64,000 bases of DNA from Cellvibrio sp. 79 (lineage in GTDB: Bacteria > Pseudomonadota > Gammaproteobacteria > Pseudomonadales > Cellvibrionaceae): contig MVDH01000006.1 in the NCBI GenBank assembly GCA_003056245.1, positions 248,001-312,000 of the forward strand. Reading direction: 5' to 3'. The translations under genes were made by a program, and so were the position numbers. The notes below the pieces were generated by a model. That model searched no databases. It worked only from the letters and a program-made list of their open reading frames with translations, and had not been told where the DNA came from. Shown in pieces: positions 18,715 to 29,183 of the stretch (the stretch's first letter is position 1; each line of letters begins with the position of its first letter).

Positions 18715-19890
18715 CTAAAAGTTGGTTTGCACCAGCGGGGTTGTTTCAGCGTCGTAATCGACAGTTTTTAAACCAAAGCCAAATAGCCGCAAGAACTCAG
18801 CTTTGTAACCTTCAAAATCAGTTAACTCAAACAAATTTTCTTCTGTAACTTTATCCCAGATTTCTTCTACTTTGCGCTGCACAGAAGGATCCAATTCCAA
18901 CTCATCCACGCGGTAACGATTGCCATCATCCAGACGCGGGTTACTTGAAAACAGGCACTCGGTAAACAAGCGCTGGATTTGTTCAATACAACCTTCGTGA
19001 GTGCCCTGCTCTTTCATCACTTTGAACAAAATTGCCAAATATAAAGGCATTACCGGAATAGCAGAGCTCGCTTGGGTCACAACTGCTTTCAAAACAGCCA
19101 CGCGTGCATTACCACCGTGTTTTTCACTCAGGGTCTTCGCAGCGCGGTCCAAATCTTCTTTCGCCTTACCAATAGTCGCTTTGCCATAAATTGGCCAGGT
19201 TAATTTATCGCCCAGATAAGTGTAAGCAACTGTCTGGAAGTTATCGCTCAGCAAATCAGCGCCTTTAAGGGCGTCAATCCACAACTCCCAATCCTCCCCG
19301 CCCATTACCTTAACGGTGTTGGCAATTTCTTCATCAGATGCCGGCTCAATAGTGACATCAGAAATTTTCAAGGTGTCTGTGTTCAGGTTTTTGGAGGTGT
19401 AGGATTTACCGATTGGTTTCAATACCGAGTTAAAAACCTCACCGGTTTTTGGATCGGTACGACGTGGGGATGCGAGGCTGTAGATCACCAGGTCTACTTT
19501 ACCGATACCGTTTTTCAGGGTTTCAATAACTTTTTCTTTGCAAGCATCAGAAAATGCATCGCCATTAATCGTTTCTGCGTATAAACCTTCTGCTTTAGCT
19601 GCATCGTGAAAAGCAGAAGTATTGTAGTAACCAGCAGTGCCCGTTTTTGCTTCGCTTGGCTCCTTCTCGAAACATACGCCCAAAGTATCTGCACCACCAC
19701 CAAACGCGGCAGTAATACGGGAAGCCAGACCAAAACCGGTAGAGCTACCCAGCACCAGCACCTTTTTCGGTGCACCGGCAACGGAACCTTTGGCCTTGGT
19801 AAAAGCGATTTGCTCTTGAACATTGGCAGCACAACCTTGTGGGTGCGCATTGGTACAAATAAAACCGCGAACTTTTGGCTTGATAATCAT
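18715..19890 (-). CDS. fabV: Enoyl-[ACP] reductase FabV
   Basis: [61 protein letters not shown]. Confidence 0.97.
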   Translation of the reverse strand: MIIKPKVRGFICTNAHPQGCAANVQEQIAFTKAKGSVAGAPKKVLVLGSSTGFGLASRITAAFGGGADTLGVCFEKEPSEAKTGTAGYYNTSAFHDAAKAEGLYAETINGDAFSDACKEKVIETLKNGIGKVDLVIYSLASPRRTDPKTGEVFNSVLKPIGKSYTSKNLNTDTLKISDVTIEPASDEEIANTVKVMGGEDWELWIDALKGADLLSDNFQTVAYTYLGDKLTWPIYGKATIGKAKEDLDRAAKTLSEKHGGNARVAVLKAVVTQASSAIPVMPLYLAILFKVMKEQGTHEGCIEQIQRLFTECLFSSNPRLDDGNRYRVDELELDPSVQRKVEEIWDKVTEENLFELTDFEGYKAEFLRLFGFGLKTVDYDAETTPLVQTNF

Positions 19891-20068
19891 GGGTTTGTCC
19901 TGTGCTAATCGATTGAAGTCTAATCCGGGCAACCTGGCCCATAAGAAAAGGCCGCCATTATAGGGCCTGAAAGCCAGAATGTCCTACAGCTCCAAACACC
20001 TGAAACTCTGGTTATCATCTAGGCTATAGTGAGCTTGAAAAATAATCCCTGTTAAAAGGAACAGCCTT

Positions 20069-20479
20069 ATGCTTTATGCGATGTTTGCTTTGGTATTACT
20101 TTCCCTGGGCGTGGCGTTTCGTATGCTTTTTTTACGTGTGAAAGCCATCAAAACCGGTCAAGTCAGAATCAGCCAATTTCGCTTGAACACCGGTGAAATG
20201 CCCGCAGATATCGCGCAAGCTGCAAAGAACTACAGCAATCTGTTTGAAATTCCAGTCCTGTTTTATATTGCCGGGACTATCGCCATCGCAATGGATGTTG
20301 AGTCACTCGCGATGGTTGTATTTGCCTGGCTCTTCGTTGTATCGCGTCTAGTGCATAGCTGGGTTCACCTCACCTATAACAATGTTATTCATCGCATGTG
20401 GGCATTTATGGCAGGCAATATTTGCCTTGTGATTATTTGGGGAATGTTGTTGCTGAAACATTCACTTGGCTGGGTGTAA
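20069..20479 (+). CDS. MAPEG family membrane protein
   Basis: AAKNYSNLFEIPVLFYIAG, ARLVHSW-like VSRLVHSWVHLTYNNVIHR. Confidence 0.85.
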   Translation: MLYAMFALVLLSLGVAFRMLFLRVKAIKTGQVRISQFRLNTGEMPADIAQAAKNYSNLFEIPVLFYIAGTIAIAMDVESLAMVVFAWLFVVSRLVHSWVHLTYNNVIHRMWAFMAGNICLVIIWGMLLLKHSLGWV

Positions 20480-20626
20480 TCAAGCGCTACTCATCTTTAC
20501 ACTCGCGCCAGATTTGCAATGATCGGCTTTCAGTTAAAATGCGCCGCTCACAAGAATGCAGCGCATTTGCAAAACAACGTTGCAACTCCAGGTCTGCAAA
20601 TCACCACCAACGGCACAGGATCAAGA

Positions 20627-21640
20627 ATGATTACTCACGAACCCAACCCGCTTTACGTCGCCAATACCGAACGCTACAAAACCATGAAATACCAACGCTG
20701 CGGTAAAAGCGGTTTACGCTTGCCACGTTTGTCATTGGGCCTTTGGCAAAACTTTGGTGCAGTTGACTCCCAATCCAACGCCCGCGCGATGTTGCGCCGT
20801 GCTTTCGATTTAGGTATTACCCACTTTGATTTGGCGAACAATTACGGACCTAACTTTGGTTCTGCCGAGCAAACATTCGGCAATATTTTTGCGCAGGATT
20901 TTGTGCGTTATCGCGATGAATTAATTATTTCCAGCAAAGCCGGTTATGACATGTGGCCTGGTCCTTATGGCATTGGTGGCTCGCGCAAATATCTGGTGAG
21001 CAGCTGCGATCAAAGCTTGAAGCGTACAGGCCTCGATTATTTTGATATTTTTTATCACCACTGCATGGACCCGGAAACACCTATCGAAGAAACCATGCAA
21101 GCATTGGATTTCATTGTCCGCTCTGGCCGTGCATTATATGTGGGAATTTCTAATTACCAGCCAGCACAAACCAAAGAAGCTGTGCGCATCCTGCGCGAAT
21201 TGGGCACGCCATTATTAATCCATCAACCACGTTACAATATGTTTGATCGCTGGATTGAAAATGGCTTAACTGATGTTTTAAAAGAGGAAGGTGTTGGTTC
21301 AATTGTGTTTTCCCCGCTAGCACAAGGTGTACTCACGAATAAATATTTAAATGGAATTCCTGCTGACTCGCGCGCTGCTCGTCCTGAATTGATTTACTTG
21401 AACAACAAAGACATTACCCCGGAAAAAATCCAGAAAGTACAAGTACTCAACGCAATCGCAGAATCTCGCGGTCAGTCACTGGCACAAATGGCCATCGCCT
21501 GGACGCTGAATAACGAAGCAGTCACCACCTGTCTCATCGGCGCCAGCCGCCCTGCACAAATCGATGATTCAGTGGCGGCTTTAAATAATTTGAGTTTTAG
21601 TGCGGAAGAATTAGCGAAGATTGATAGCATCGTGAAGTAA
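20627..21640 (+). CDS. Aldo/keto reductase, YghZ (L-glyceraldehyde 3-phosphate reductase)-like
   Basis: MKYQRCGKSGLRLPRLSLGLWQNFG, FDLANNYGPNFGSAE, SSKAGYDMWPGPYG, DYFDIFYHHCMDPETPIEE. Confidence 0.92.
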   Translation: MITHEPNPLYVANTERYKTMKYQRCGKSGLRLPRLSLGLWQNFGAVDSQSNARAMLRRAFDLGITHFDLANNYGPNFGSAEQTFGNIFAQDFVRYRDELIISSKAGYDMWPGPYGIGGSRKYLVSSCDQSLKRTGLDYFDIFYHHCMDPETPIEETMQALDFIVRSGRALYVGISNYQPAQTKEAVRILRELGTPLLIHQPRYNMFDRWIENGLTDVLKEEGVGSIVFSPLAQGVLTNKYLNGIPADSRAARPELIYLNNKDITPEKIQKVQVLNAIAESRGQSLAQMAIAWTLNNEAVTTCLIGASRPAQIDDSVAALNNLSFSAEELAKIDSIVK

Positions 21641-21660
21641 TTTTTTGCTAAAAATCTAAA

Positions 21661-21688
21661 AAAATCGGCCCTTATGGGCCGATTTTTT
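21661..21688 (+). terminator. Rho-independent terminator
   Basis: aaaatcggcccttatgggccgattttttt. Confidence 0.85.
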
Positions 21689-21785
21689 TCCTTTCCTGGG
21701 AAACGGAAAAAAACCTATTTCAAATGAAAATGTATAGACTAATAATTAACAGCTACCGCGGATATATGAGGTGGATTGAAGACTT

Positions 21786-21959
21786 ACGATTTTTCTTAAA
21801 AATTCCTATTACATTATTTGAATTCAAAAAACGATGTCACCGTAAGCCGACCCGTCGCAGGGTTGGGGTCAAACGATTTTTCTTAAAAATTCCTATTACA
21901 TTATTTGAATTCAAAAAACGATGTCACCGTAAGCCGACCCGTCGCAGGGTTGGGGTCAA
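21786..21959. repeat. Perfect 87-bp tandem duplication (21786-21872 and 21873-21959)
   Basis: acgatttttcttaaaaattcctattacattatttgaattcaaaaaacgatgtcaccgtaagccgacccgtcgcagggttggggtcaa occurs twice head-to-tail without mismatch. Confidence 0.97.
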
Positions 21960-22677
21960 AATTATACGCGTTCCCGATTTTCCCGCTGTGAAGGCTCGTT
22001 CCCCTGTACATGAGCAATCGATTAAATACCGCATCGAATGAGGCGATCTCTTCAAATTGATCGGTAGAGCCATGGATATAGCCTTCCGGGTATGCCTCTT
22101 CTGAAGGGTATCGTTCTTGTATTTTTTCGGCGTAACGGGGATAGCGTTGCTCATCAACATATTCAAAGTTCGTTGGCCGATGCCGATACAACGAGGTTCC
22201 CGTATCCGGAACCGATTGCAGATAATGCACAAACGCCAAACCCTTGCGCGACAGCGAATCGAAATGCGGGATTCGCTGCAATAAACCCAGATCCTCTTGG
22301 CGCGTTGTGATTATCGAAAATGTGGAAACAGCCGTCTTGATTTGCCTTACTTCCAAATGAAAAAACTGTTCCATAAAGAAACCAAAATGCTTAACAAGCG
22401 CCAGGGTGTATTCCCGCGGAATTTGCATACGAACGCCAGGATAAAACGAGTCTGCGCGCGCAAACTCATTGATCTGTACTGCACGTTCTTTTAACGCCAA
22501 AGCGCCTTTCAAATAGTTATCAACGAGTAGAACTTCCTGTTGTTCATTGCCAACTTTATAGCATTCAATGTTGGCATCCTCGCACAGCCCGTACTCAATC
22601 GGTCCCATACCATTCTCGATATTGTTAACGCCCAATACTGTTAGTGCCCAATACGTCCTGTAAAAACCAAAAGACAA
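21901..22677 (-). CDS. DUF6445-like protein of the TonB receptor/SapC/halogenase cluster
   Basis: 258-aa ORF after the halogenase-like gene; true start may be 22608 (MGPIEYGLCED). RGTSLHSGKI...NFDPNPATGRLTVTSFFEFK C-terminus. Family call from memory. Confidence 0.7.
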   Translation of the reverse strand: MSFGFYRTYWALTVLGVNNIENGMGPIEYGLCEDANIECYKVGNEQQEVLLVDNYLKGALALKERAVQINEFARADSFYPGVRMQIPREYTLALVKHFGFFMEQFFHLEVRQIKTAVSTFSIITTRQEDLGLLQRIPHFDSLSRKGLAFVHYLQSVPDTGTSLYRHRPTNFEYVDEQRYPRYAEKIQERYPSEEAYPEGYIHGSTDQFEEIASFDAVFNRLLMYRGTSLHSGKIGNAYNFDPNPATGRLTVTSFFEFK

Positions 22678-22689
22678 ACAAACCTGTTG

Positions 22690-24198
22690 TTAAACGGGTG
22701 GCCTTGCCTTGCAGAATTGATTGATAAATTCTTGATGGGACGGCATTGCCGTTACTTTTTTATGGACGTCGTCCTTCAGGAAGGCCAGGAAACCTTTTAG
22801 TTCCTTTTCTTCCATCATGTCGACAATCGGATGGTAGGCGGTCGGCATAATCCCCTGCCCCATCATGACCTGGACCCAGGAATCGTTTAAAAATAATTCT
22901 TTGTCTTCGAGCGTAATGGCACCGGTGTCTTTGAATAATTGTATGCGGCGCGCCAGGATCTCCGGTATTTCCATATTCTTGCAATAACGCCAGAAATCGG
23001 TGTCATCCCGTTGGGTTGCGTGGTAATGCAACACCACAAAATTACGGGCGCGATCCATTTCTTCACTGGATTGCCGGTTAAATTCATCCACATTGGACAG
23101 CGAAATTTCATGTTGTGGAAAATACCGCAGCAAGCGATAAATCGCCGACATCGCCAAATGGATTGAAGTGGATTCAAGCGGCTCAATAAAACCGGAGGCA
23201 AGCCCAACCGCAATACAGTTTTTGTTCCAGGATTTTATGCGGCGGCCTGTTTTGTATTTAATCACGCGCGGTTCGGTCACCGGACGGCCTTCCAGATTGT
23301 TCAACAGCGTGTGGATGGCTTCATCATCGGAAACATGCCGGCTGGAAAAAACCAACCCATTTCCTGATCGGTGTTGCAGCGGAATACGCCACTGCCAGCC
23401 AAAGTCGTGCGCGATTGCCTGGGTGTAAGGCCGTGGCGAGCGCACGTTTTCAGTTTGCAGCGCAACCGCCGAATCGCAGGGAAGATAATGACCGTAGGGC
23501 ACATAGGGTGTGTTTAACGCACCATCGATCAACATGGCTTTGAAGCCGGTGCAATCCAGGAATAAATCGCCTGCTATTTCTTGCCCGTCTTTCAATAACA
23601 ACGACGTGATATAACCATTCTCTGGCGAAATATTGACTCTCTCAATAAACCCTTCAACATGCTTCACGCCGAGTTTGGTAGAAAACGCTTTCAAATAATC
23701 TGCATATAAATTGGCATCAAAGTGATAGGCATAATTAATCCCATCATGTTCACCGCTACACTTTTCCAAACGTGCGGCTTTGGATTCAGGGCAGTAATCC
23801 CCAAAGGGAACATTGATACCGTATTTTTTTCCTGCAAACCAAAAATGCTGGAATTGGCAGGCCCAGCATTCTTTTCCGGTGAGCCCAAACGAGTGAAAGT
23901 ATTTATCGCCTTTGTTAGCCCAGTGACTGAACTCAATACCTAATTTAAACGTGCCTTGAACCTGGGCCATGAGCTCCTGGTCATTAATGCCCAACAGCTT
24001 ATGAAATACGCGCAAGGTGGGAATCGTTGCCTCGCCCACACCAATTCGCCCAATGTCGGGCGATTCAATCAGGGTGATATTCAGGTTTTTTCCGAGCACC
24101 TTGGAAATAGCGGCTGCCGCTAACCAACCCGATGTTCCGCCGCCCGCAATAACAATGTTGCGAATAGTGTTCATTGCTGTATGTTCGTTCATATCCAC
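22690..24198 (-). CDS. Tryptophan halogenase-family flavoprotein
   Basis: IVIAGGGTSGWLAAAAISK (FAD), GVGEATIPTLR, GTFKLGIEFSHW, and the WxWxIP motif (GWQWRIPLQHR). Confidence 0.93.
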   Translation of the reverse strand: MDMNEHTAMNTIRNIVIAGGGTSGWLAAAAISKVLGKNLNITLIESPDIGRIGVGEATIPTLRVFHKLLGINDQELMAQVQGTFKLGIEFSHWANKGDKYFHSFGLTGKECWACQFQHFWFAGKKYGINVPFGDYCPESKAARLEKCSGEHDGINYAYHFDANLYADYLKAFSTKLGVKHVEGFIERVNISPENGYITSLLLKDGQEIAGDLFLDCTGFKAMLIDGALNTPYVPYGHYLPCDSAVALQTENVRSPRPYTQAIAHDFGWQWRIPLQHRSGNGLVFSSRHVSDDEAIHTLLNNLEGRPVTEPRVIKYKTGRRIKSWNKNCIAVGLASGFIEPLESTSIHLAMSAIYRLLRYFPQHEISLSNVDEFNRQSSEEMDRARNFVVLHYHATQRDDTDFWRYCKNMEIPEILARRIQLFKDTGAITLEDKELFLNDSWVQVMMGQGIMPTAYHPIVDMMEEKELKGFLAFLKDDVHKKVTAMPSHQEFINQFCKARPPV

Positions 24199-24229
24199 GC
24201 TCTTTTTTACTCATTGTTCGTAGGCTAAC

Positions 24230-24946
24230 TTACTTCATTTTTGCGTTTTTGATATCAATCAACGTTTGTATGTTATTCACCGAGTCAGCAACGTTATAGG
24301 CAAGCGACAAGAAACCGGATTTGTGTAATTCAACTATCGCCTCATTTTCCAATGCCATCAGCTTTTCAATATGCACGGTATAACCGGCATCAAATTGAAA
24401 CGTAGTTCCATGGCTCAAGTTAATTTCCAACCTGACCCGCTCCAGAAGATCGTATTTTAAAAAAGCGTCAATCATGGGCTCAAGTAGTTCTGAACCTTTG
24501 TGCCGCGCGAACAATACATCCCTGACTTCATCCAAGGTAGTGGAGCTGGTGCCATCCTCATTAAACAGTGCGGGTGTTGCGTGTTGCTGGATTCTTGAAT
24601 CATTCAGGTCCACATAAGCGACGAGCCGTTGTTCGGTTTCCTGTTGCTGAAGCCCGATCATAAAAGGACCTTGCTTCATCGCGAGCGGAATGTAACGCGT
24701 GCGCCAGGTTGAGTTTTCGTCCAGGAAGAGATTTTCATGTTGCTCAAACCCTAACAAAACGACTGGCAAAAAGCGGCCGGTTTCAGAATCTTTGCGAAAG
24801 AGAATGGGGTATTCCCGTTGAGCCCTGGCAAATTCGTTGGGCATTATCATCACGGCGCCTGTCTGGTGCCCGTATTCAGCGCCGTACTTTTCTGTGTACC
24901 CAAGGGTTTTATGTTGCTCAACATTTAGCGGTTGAAAGTTTTTCAT
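24230..24946 (-). CDS. SapC family protein
   Basis: MKNFQPLNVEQHKTLGYTEKYGAEYGHQTGAVMIMPNEFARAQREYPILFRKD...LPVVLLGFEQHENLFLDE. Confidence 0.88.
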   Translation of the reverse strand: MKNFQPLNVEQHKTLGYTEKYGAEYGHQTGAVMIMPNEFARAQREYPILFRKDSETGRFLPVVLLGFEQHENLFLDENSTWRTRYIPLAMKQGPFMIGLQQQETEQRLVAYVDLNDSRIQQHATPALFNEDGTSSTTLDEVRDVLFARHKGSELLEPMIDAFLKYDLLERVRLEINLSHGTTFQFDAGYTVHIEKLMALENEAIVELHKSGFLSLAYNVADSVNNIQTLIDIKNAKMK

Positions 24947-24987
24947 TTTATTGTCCGTTGTGCTTGCTTGACCTGAAATGTGTGACC

Positions 24988-25021
24988 TAAAAAAATGCCG
25001 CTCATAGAGCGGCATTTTTTT
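24988..25021 (-). terminator. Rho-independent terminator between TonB receptor and sapC
   Basis: aaaaaaatgccgctcatagagcggcattttttt. Confidence 0.85.
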
Positions 25022-25041
25022 CTAACATCAACTGAAAACGA

Positions 25042-28000
25042 TTAGAAGTTGTAACGTGCAGACAGCGCGTAACGAGCTTCCAATACATCGACGTACCTTA
25101 CCTGGTTTTTAGTACGACCGTAGGTTTTCTTATCCTCACCCAACACGTTAGTACCTTCCAAAGCCACAGTGAAATCATCAGTGATTTTGTAGCCTATGTT
25201 GAAGTCAACCTGGCCGTAGTCTTCGGTAAACTCAGGCTCACCACCACCGGCGTTCGGATTACTCAGGAACTTGTCACGCCAGTTGTACGCAATACGTGCT
25301 TGCCATTGGTCTTTTTCATAGATACCAATCAGGTTAGCCGAATCACTCAAGCCCGCTAACGCAAATTGACTAGCCGCACCCGGTTCTGCAGAGAGGTCAA
25401 AGCTAAAATCGCTATTCACGATCGTATAGTTAGCCTGGATACCAAAACCGCTGTCACCGAAGAAGTGTTGACCGGCGAATTCCCAACCGTTCAGCACCGC
25501 GTCGTTAGAGTTTACCGGTATGGTAGTAACGTTGGTAACACTTGGATCACCCGCTACCGCTACGATATCTACACCGTCCTTATACTGCAGGTAACCCGCC
25601 TCAGTGTTCGACGCAAGACCGCCAACGCCGCACAATTGGGCTGCTGTAGTATTAATACAGCCATTATCGGTGCCGTTCATTCGAGCAACCTGCTCGAACA
25701 AATTCCGCTCGTTCACTGGCAGGCCAGCCGCTTTCAATGCATCCACAGCTTCGCGCGCGCGCAAACCATTACTTGGATCCAATGTACCGGCGTACGTCAC
25801 ATCAATTTCTTCAGTACCAATAAAGTTAGGTACGCGCTTATCGAAGAAACCAATAGACACATAATCGGTATCGTTGAAGTAATACTCAACCGAGAGGTCG
25901 ACGTTGTTAGACTCAATCGGGTTCAGCTTAACGTTACCGTTGCCAATAGTACCCAGTGAGCCACCAGCCAACAGTGGGCCACCTCTTGGTGGATTGCCTG
26001 CCGCGCCTTCCTGAAGATCATTGAAGTTTGCACGGGAAATCGTTTTACTGGTGGATGCACGCGCAATCAGTTCATCACTAAGATGGAAAGTTAAGTCCAC
26101 ATTAGGAAGCACATTATCGTAATCGTAAGTGCTAACCGTGTAAGGACGCGCGCCAGCTACACCAATAGCCTCATTATTGAAGTCCCTATCGGATTGCCAG
26201 GTGAGCTTTCTTGGCGAAACCCGTGAGTAAGACTCTACATCGGTAGTTTCATAACGAAGGCCAGCTGACACATCCACCGCTATACCACCCAACTCCCCGG
26301 TGAGGTTGGTTTCAATATAGGCGGCCATGACGTCTTCAACAATCTTACGGTCAGTGCTGTCAATCGGGTTGGCGGCATAAGCAGTTTTACCCGGAGACTC
26401 AGCAAACATTTGTCTGGCTACGCCATTGAAGTTAGTCACGCGCACGCCGGTAATGTTTGAGGTCGCTTTATCCCCATTGTTACCCGCCTTGGCAAACAAC
26501 TCTTTGGCTCCCGCTGACAGGTTAGAGTTATAACCATCGAAATAATCGTTGAAGTTAATGAACTCAAACCAGTTAGGGTTAATATCACCCGCGGCTGCAA
26601 CACTCCAGCCGCCTTTCATGGTGGCATTGCCAATGTCAGATTGCTTTTGAATCGATTCAGTTTGCAGTGAACTGATACCAAAGTTGATAGAGCCCGAATC
26701 CGAGAACTCATATTTACCAGAAACCTTGGCTTCTTCAACATCTTGCCACGAACGCGCATTCACCAACTGGCTAATGGTAGAACCTACATCGCTCTTCTGG
26801 ATAGCACCGTTTTTCACAACGCTTGCAATCAGTGGCATGTCGCCGCTCATATCCAAACCTTGAGCCAGCAAGGTGTTTACACCGATACCCAGCGTAATGT
26901 TTGAGCCTGGTGCATTGTAAGGGGTTGCGCTTGATTCAGCCTTGTGAGCATCAAACGCAAAGCTCAACTCATCAGTCGCTTGATAGGTCAGGTTAAAGCC
27001 GACGTCATCCAATTGGTTCTCAACGGAACGTAACGAGTTTTTCAGCGCGATATCGCGAGGTGCGCCGCTTGGATTCGCCTGCCACACATAAAGAGGGGAT
27101 TTACTAATGGGGCTGTTATCCCACTGCACCGCATTCGTTGGCCATGCACCATCAGAGAACCATAACGAGTAAATCGCGTGTTGCGATTGGGTTTTGGTGG
27201 TGACACTCAGCGCATCCAGTGTGGCGGTGATTTTATCGTTAGGTCTGTATTGTAATGTCAACAAGGCGTTGTCACGCTCACGCGATGTATCCGTGTGGAA
27301 GAAGTTCGCTTCTTGTAAACGGGTAGCCAAGTCACCGGTTCCTGGCTCCAAATCCGTGGTTCCGGGTATGAAACTGGCCTTGGTTGGCTCGTTAACGACA
27401 ACAGCACCTGGCGTATAACCGCTGTTGAATATATCGCCGCCGGAGTAGCGTTGTTGCTTATCACCCCAGCCACCATTTGCAAAGCCGGAGCGCCCACTGT
27501 CACGCTCTTGATGAGCTAATGACAAGGATGCACCAAACGTCTCATTAGACCAGCTAACGAAACCCGATGCTTCCGGCGTGACGTCGTCACCAATATCGTT
27601 AGACTCATCCATTAGCGCCTTAGCGCCAATCGATGCCTTAAATCCTTCATAATCGAATGGCTTGGCGGTAGAAAGATTTATCGTTGCACCAATACCACCG
27701 GTAGGAACACTTGCCTTCCCGGTTTTGTAAACTTGCACACCTGAAACAGACTCAGAGGCAATGTTGCTCATATCAAATGAACGAGTACTCTCAACATCAC
27801 CGCCTTCAATAACGGCAGCTGATGACAATTGACGACCATTCAAAGTAACCAGGTTGTACGCAGGACCAAAACCACGGGCAGTGATCTTCGCGCCTTCACC
27901 ATTATTACGATCAATAGAAATACCGGTGATACGCTGCAACGATTCAGCCAGGTTTGAGTCCGGCATTTTACCGAGATCTTCTGAAGAGATCGCATCAACA

Positions 28001-28185
28001 ACACCCGCTGCGTCACGTTTGACATCTACTGCGCGAGTCAAAGAACCGCGAATACCTGTTACCGTTACCTCTTCAACAACTGAATCATCTTGAGCATAGG
28101 TCATACCACTGAAGCTGGCAGCAACGGCAGCAGAAGCAACTGCGGCGGCCAGGAGTTTTTTCTTAAATGTGATTGTGTTTTGCAT
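25042..28185 (-). CDS. TonB-dependent receptor (Xanthomonas/Caulobacter-type)
   Basis: Signal peptide; EEVTVTGIRGSLTRAVDVKRDAAGVVDAISSEDLGKMPDSNLAESLQRITGISIDR; terminal ALSARYNF. Confidence 0.95.
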   Translation of the reverse strand: MQNTITFKKKLLAAAVASAAVAASFSGMTYAQDDSVVEEVTVTGIRGSLTRAVDVKRDAAGVVDAISSEDLGKMPDSNLAESLQRITGISIDRNNGEGAKITARGFGPAYNLVTLNGRQLSSAAVIEGGDVESTRSFDMSNIASESVSGVQVYKTGKASVPTGGIGATINLSTAKPFDYEGFKASIGAKALMDESNDIGDDVTPEASGFVSWSNETFGASLSLAHQERDSGRSGFANGGWGDKQQRYSGGDIFNSGYTPGAVVVNEPTKASFIPGTTDLEPGTGDLATRLQEANFFHTDTSRERDNALLTLQYRPNDKITATLDALSVTTKTQSQHAIYSLWFSDGAWPTNAVQWDNSPISKSPLYVWQANPSGAPRDIALKNSLRSVENQLDDVGFNLTYQATDELSFAFDAHKAESSATPYNAPGSNITLGIGVNTLLAQGLDMSGDMPLIASVVKNGAIQKSDVGSTISQLVNARSWQDVEEAKVSGKYEFSDSGSINFGISSLQTESIQKQSDIGNATMKGGWSVAAAGDINPNWFEFINFNDYFDGYNSNLSAGAKELFAKAGNNGDKATSNITGVRVTNFNGVARQMFAESPGKTAYAANPIDSTDRKIVEDVMAAYIETNLTGELGGIAVDVSAGLRYETTDVESYSRVSPRKLTWQSDRDFNNEAIGVAGARPYTVSTYDYDNVLPNVDLTFHLSDELIARASTSKTISRANFNDLQEGAAGNPPRGGPLLAGGSLGTIGNGNVKLNPIESNNVDLSVEYYFNDTDYVSIGFFDKRVPNFIGTEEIDVTYAGTLDPSNGLRAREAVDALKAAGLPVNERNLFEQVARMNGTDNGCINTTAAQLCGVGGLASNTEAGYLQYKDGVDIVAVAGDPSVTNVTTIPVNSNDAVLNGWEFAGQHFFGDSGFGIQANYTIVNSDFSFDLSAEPGAASQFALAGLSDSANLIGIYEKDQWQARIAYNWRDKFLSNPNAGGGEPEFTEDYGQVDFNIGYKITDDFTVALEGTNVLGEDKKTYGRTKNQVRYVDVLEARYALSARYNF

Positions 28186-28544
28186 GAACTTAATCCTCGA
28201 ACCGTTATTGTTATCGTAACTCGCTGTAGTGCAATGCCTCTGTAGGGCGACAACTTCGAGCCAGTTACCTCACTGGTCTTGCTTATTTAGGGATCAATAA
28301 TAGGGAGCTACTACTAATCCCGACGGTATATTCAGGGGTTCACACAAATCAGGCGTCCGAATAGACATCAATTAATTAAGGTGGGAAGTTCGAAAGAACG
28401 TACTTTAGTAGGATTGATAAAAAACATTGATAATCAATAAGTTGAAAAATCATATTTAAAAAGTGGGATGAAAAAAAGATTAACTTTCTTACAGATGATT
28501 CAAGTTCTGGGAAACTTCCCACATTTGTACGCGCAAATTTTGAA

Positions 28545-28573
28545 CAAAAAAACCCGACTGGGTCGGGTTTTGT
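28545..28573 (-). terminator. Rho-independent terminator of dps-like gene
   Basis: aaaaaaacccgactgggtcgggtttt. Confidence 0.8.
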
Positions 28574-28603
28574 GTATTTTACCAATTAAATTTTTTGCCG
28601 AAA

Positions 28604-29071
28604 TTATTCAAGCAGGCTGCGCAACATCCACGCCGTTTTCTCATGCAACTGGATACGCTGGGTAAGTAGATCCGCAGTGGCTTCGTCATGTGCAGCTTCA
28701 ACAGTCGAGAATAAAGAGCGTGCTGTACGCACCACAGCTTCTTGTCCTTCAACCAACAATTTGATCATTTCTTGCGCTTTTGGAATTCCCTCTTCTTCTT
28801 TAATGCTACTTAACGCCGCATATTGTTTATAGGTTCCCGGTGCAGGCAAACCTAACGAACGAATACGTTCTGCAACCAGATCAACCGCCAGTGCTAACTC
28901 AGTGTATTGAGTTTCAAACATCAAGTGTAAGGTTTGGAACATCGGGCCGGTAACATTCCAATGAAAGTTATGGGTTTTCAGATAGAGGGTGTAGGTATCA
29001 GCCAACAACCGGGATAAACCATGGGCGATTTCCTCGCGTTGTGATTGGGAAATTCCAATATCGATATTCAT
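28604..29071 (-). CDS. Dps family DNA-protection/ferritin-like protein
   Basis: [53 protein letters not shown]. Confidence 0.93.
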   Translation of the reverse strand: MNIDIGISQSQREEIAHGLSRLLADTYTLYLKTHNFHWNVTGPMFQTLHLMFETQYTELALAVDLVAERIRSLGLPAPGTYKQYAALSSIKEEEGIPKAQEMIKLLVEGQEAVVRTARSLFSTVEAAHDEATADLLTQRIQLHEKTAWMLRSLLE

Positions 29072-29183
29072 AGTAACTCCTTAGCTGAACATTTGATTTA
29101 AAAAAACTATTAAGTAAACGAACTATAGATACAGACAACCGAAGTCGCTATTTGGTTTTCCCTATGAATCAAATTAAAAATTT

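Noticed and set aside
21786-21959. Possible CRISPR-like repeat
   Set aside because: Two contiguous 87-bp copies with no spacers; a tandem duplication, not an array.
21724-22041. Plus-strand 105-aa ORF with internal repeat RFFLKIPITLFEFKKRCHRKPTRRRVGVK
   Set aside because: Its repeat is simply the antisense reading of the 87-bp duplication over the DUF6445-like gene end; no supporting start context or family.
25366-25959. 197-aa ORF antisense to the TonB receptor
   Set aside because: Shadow ORF opposite a clear receptor coding sequence.
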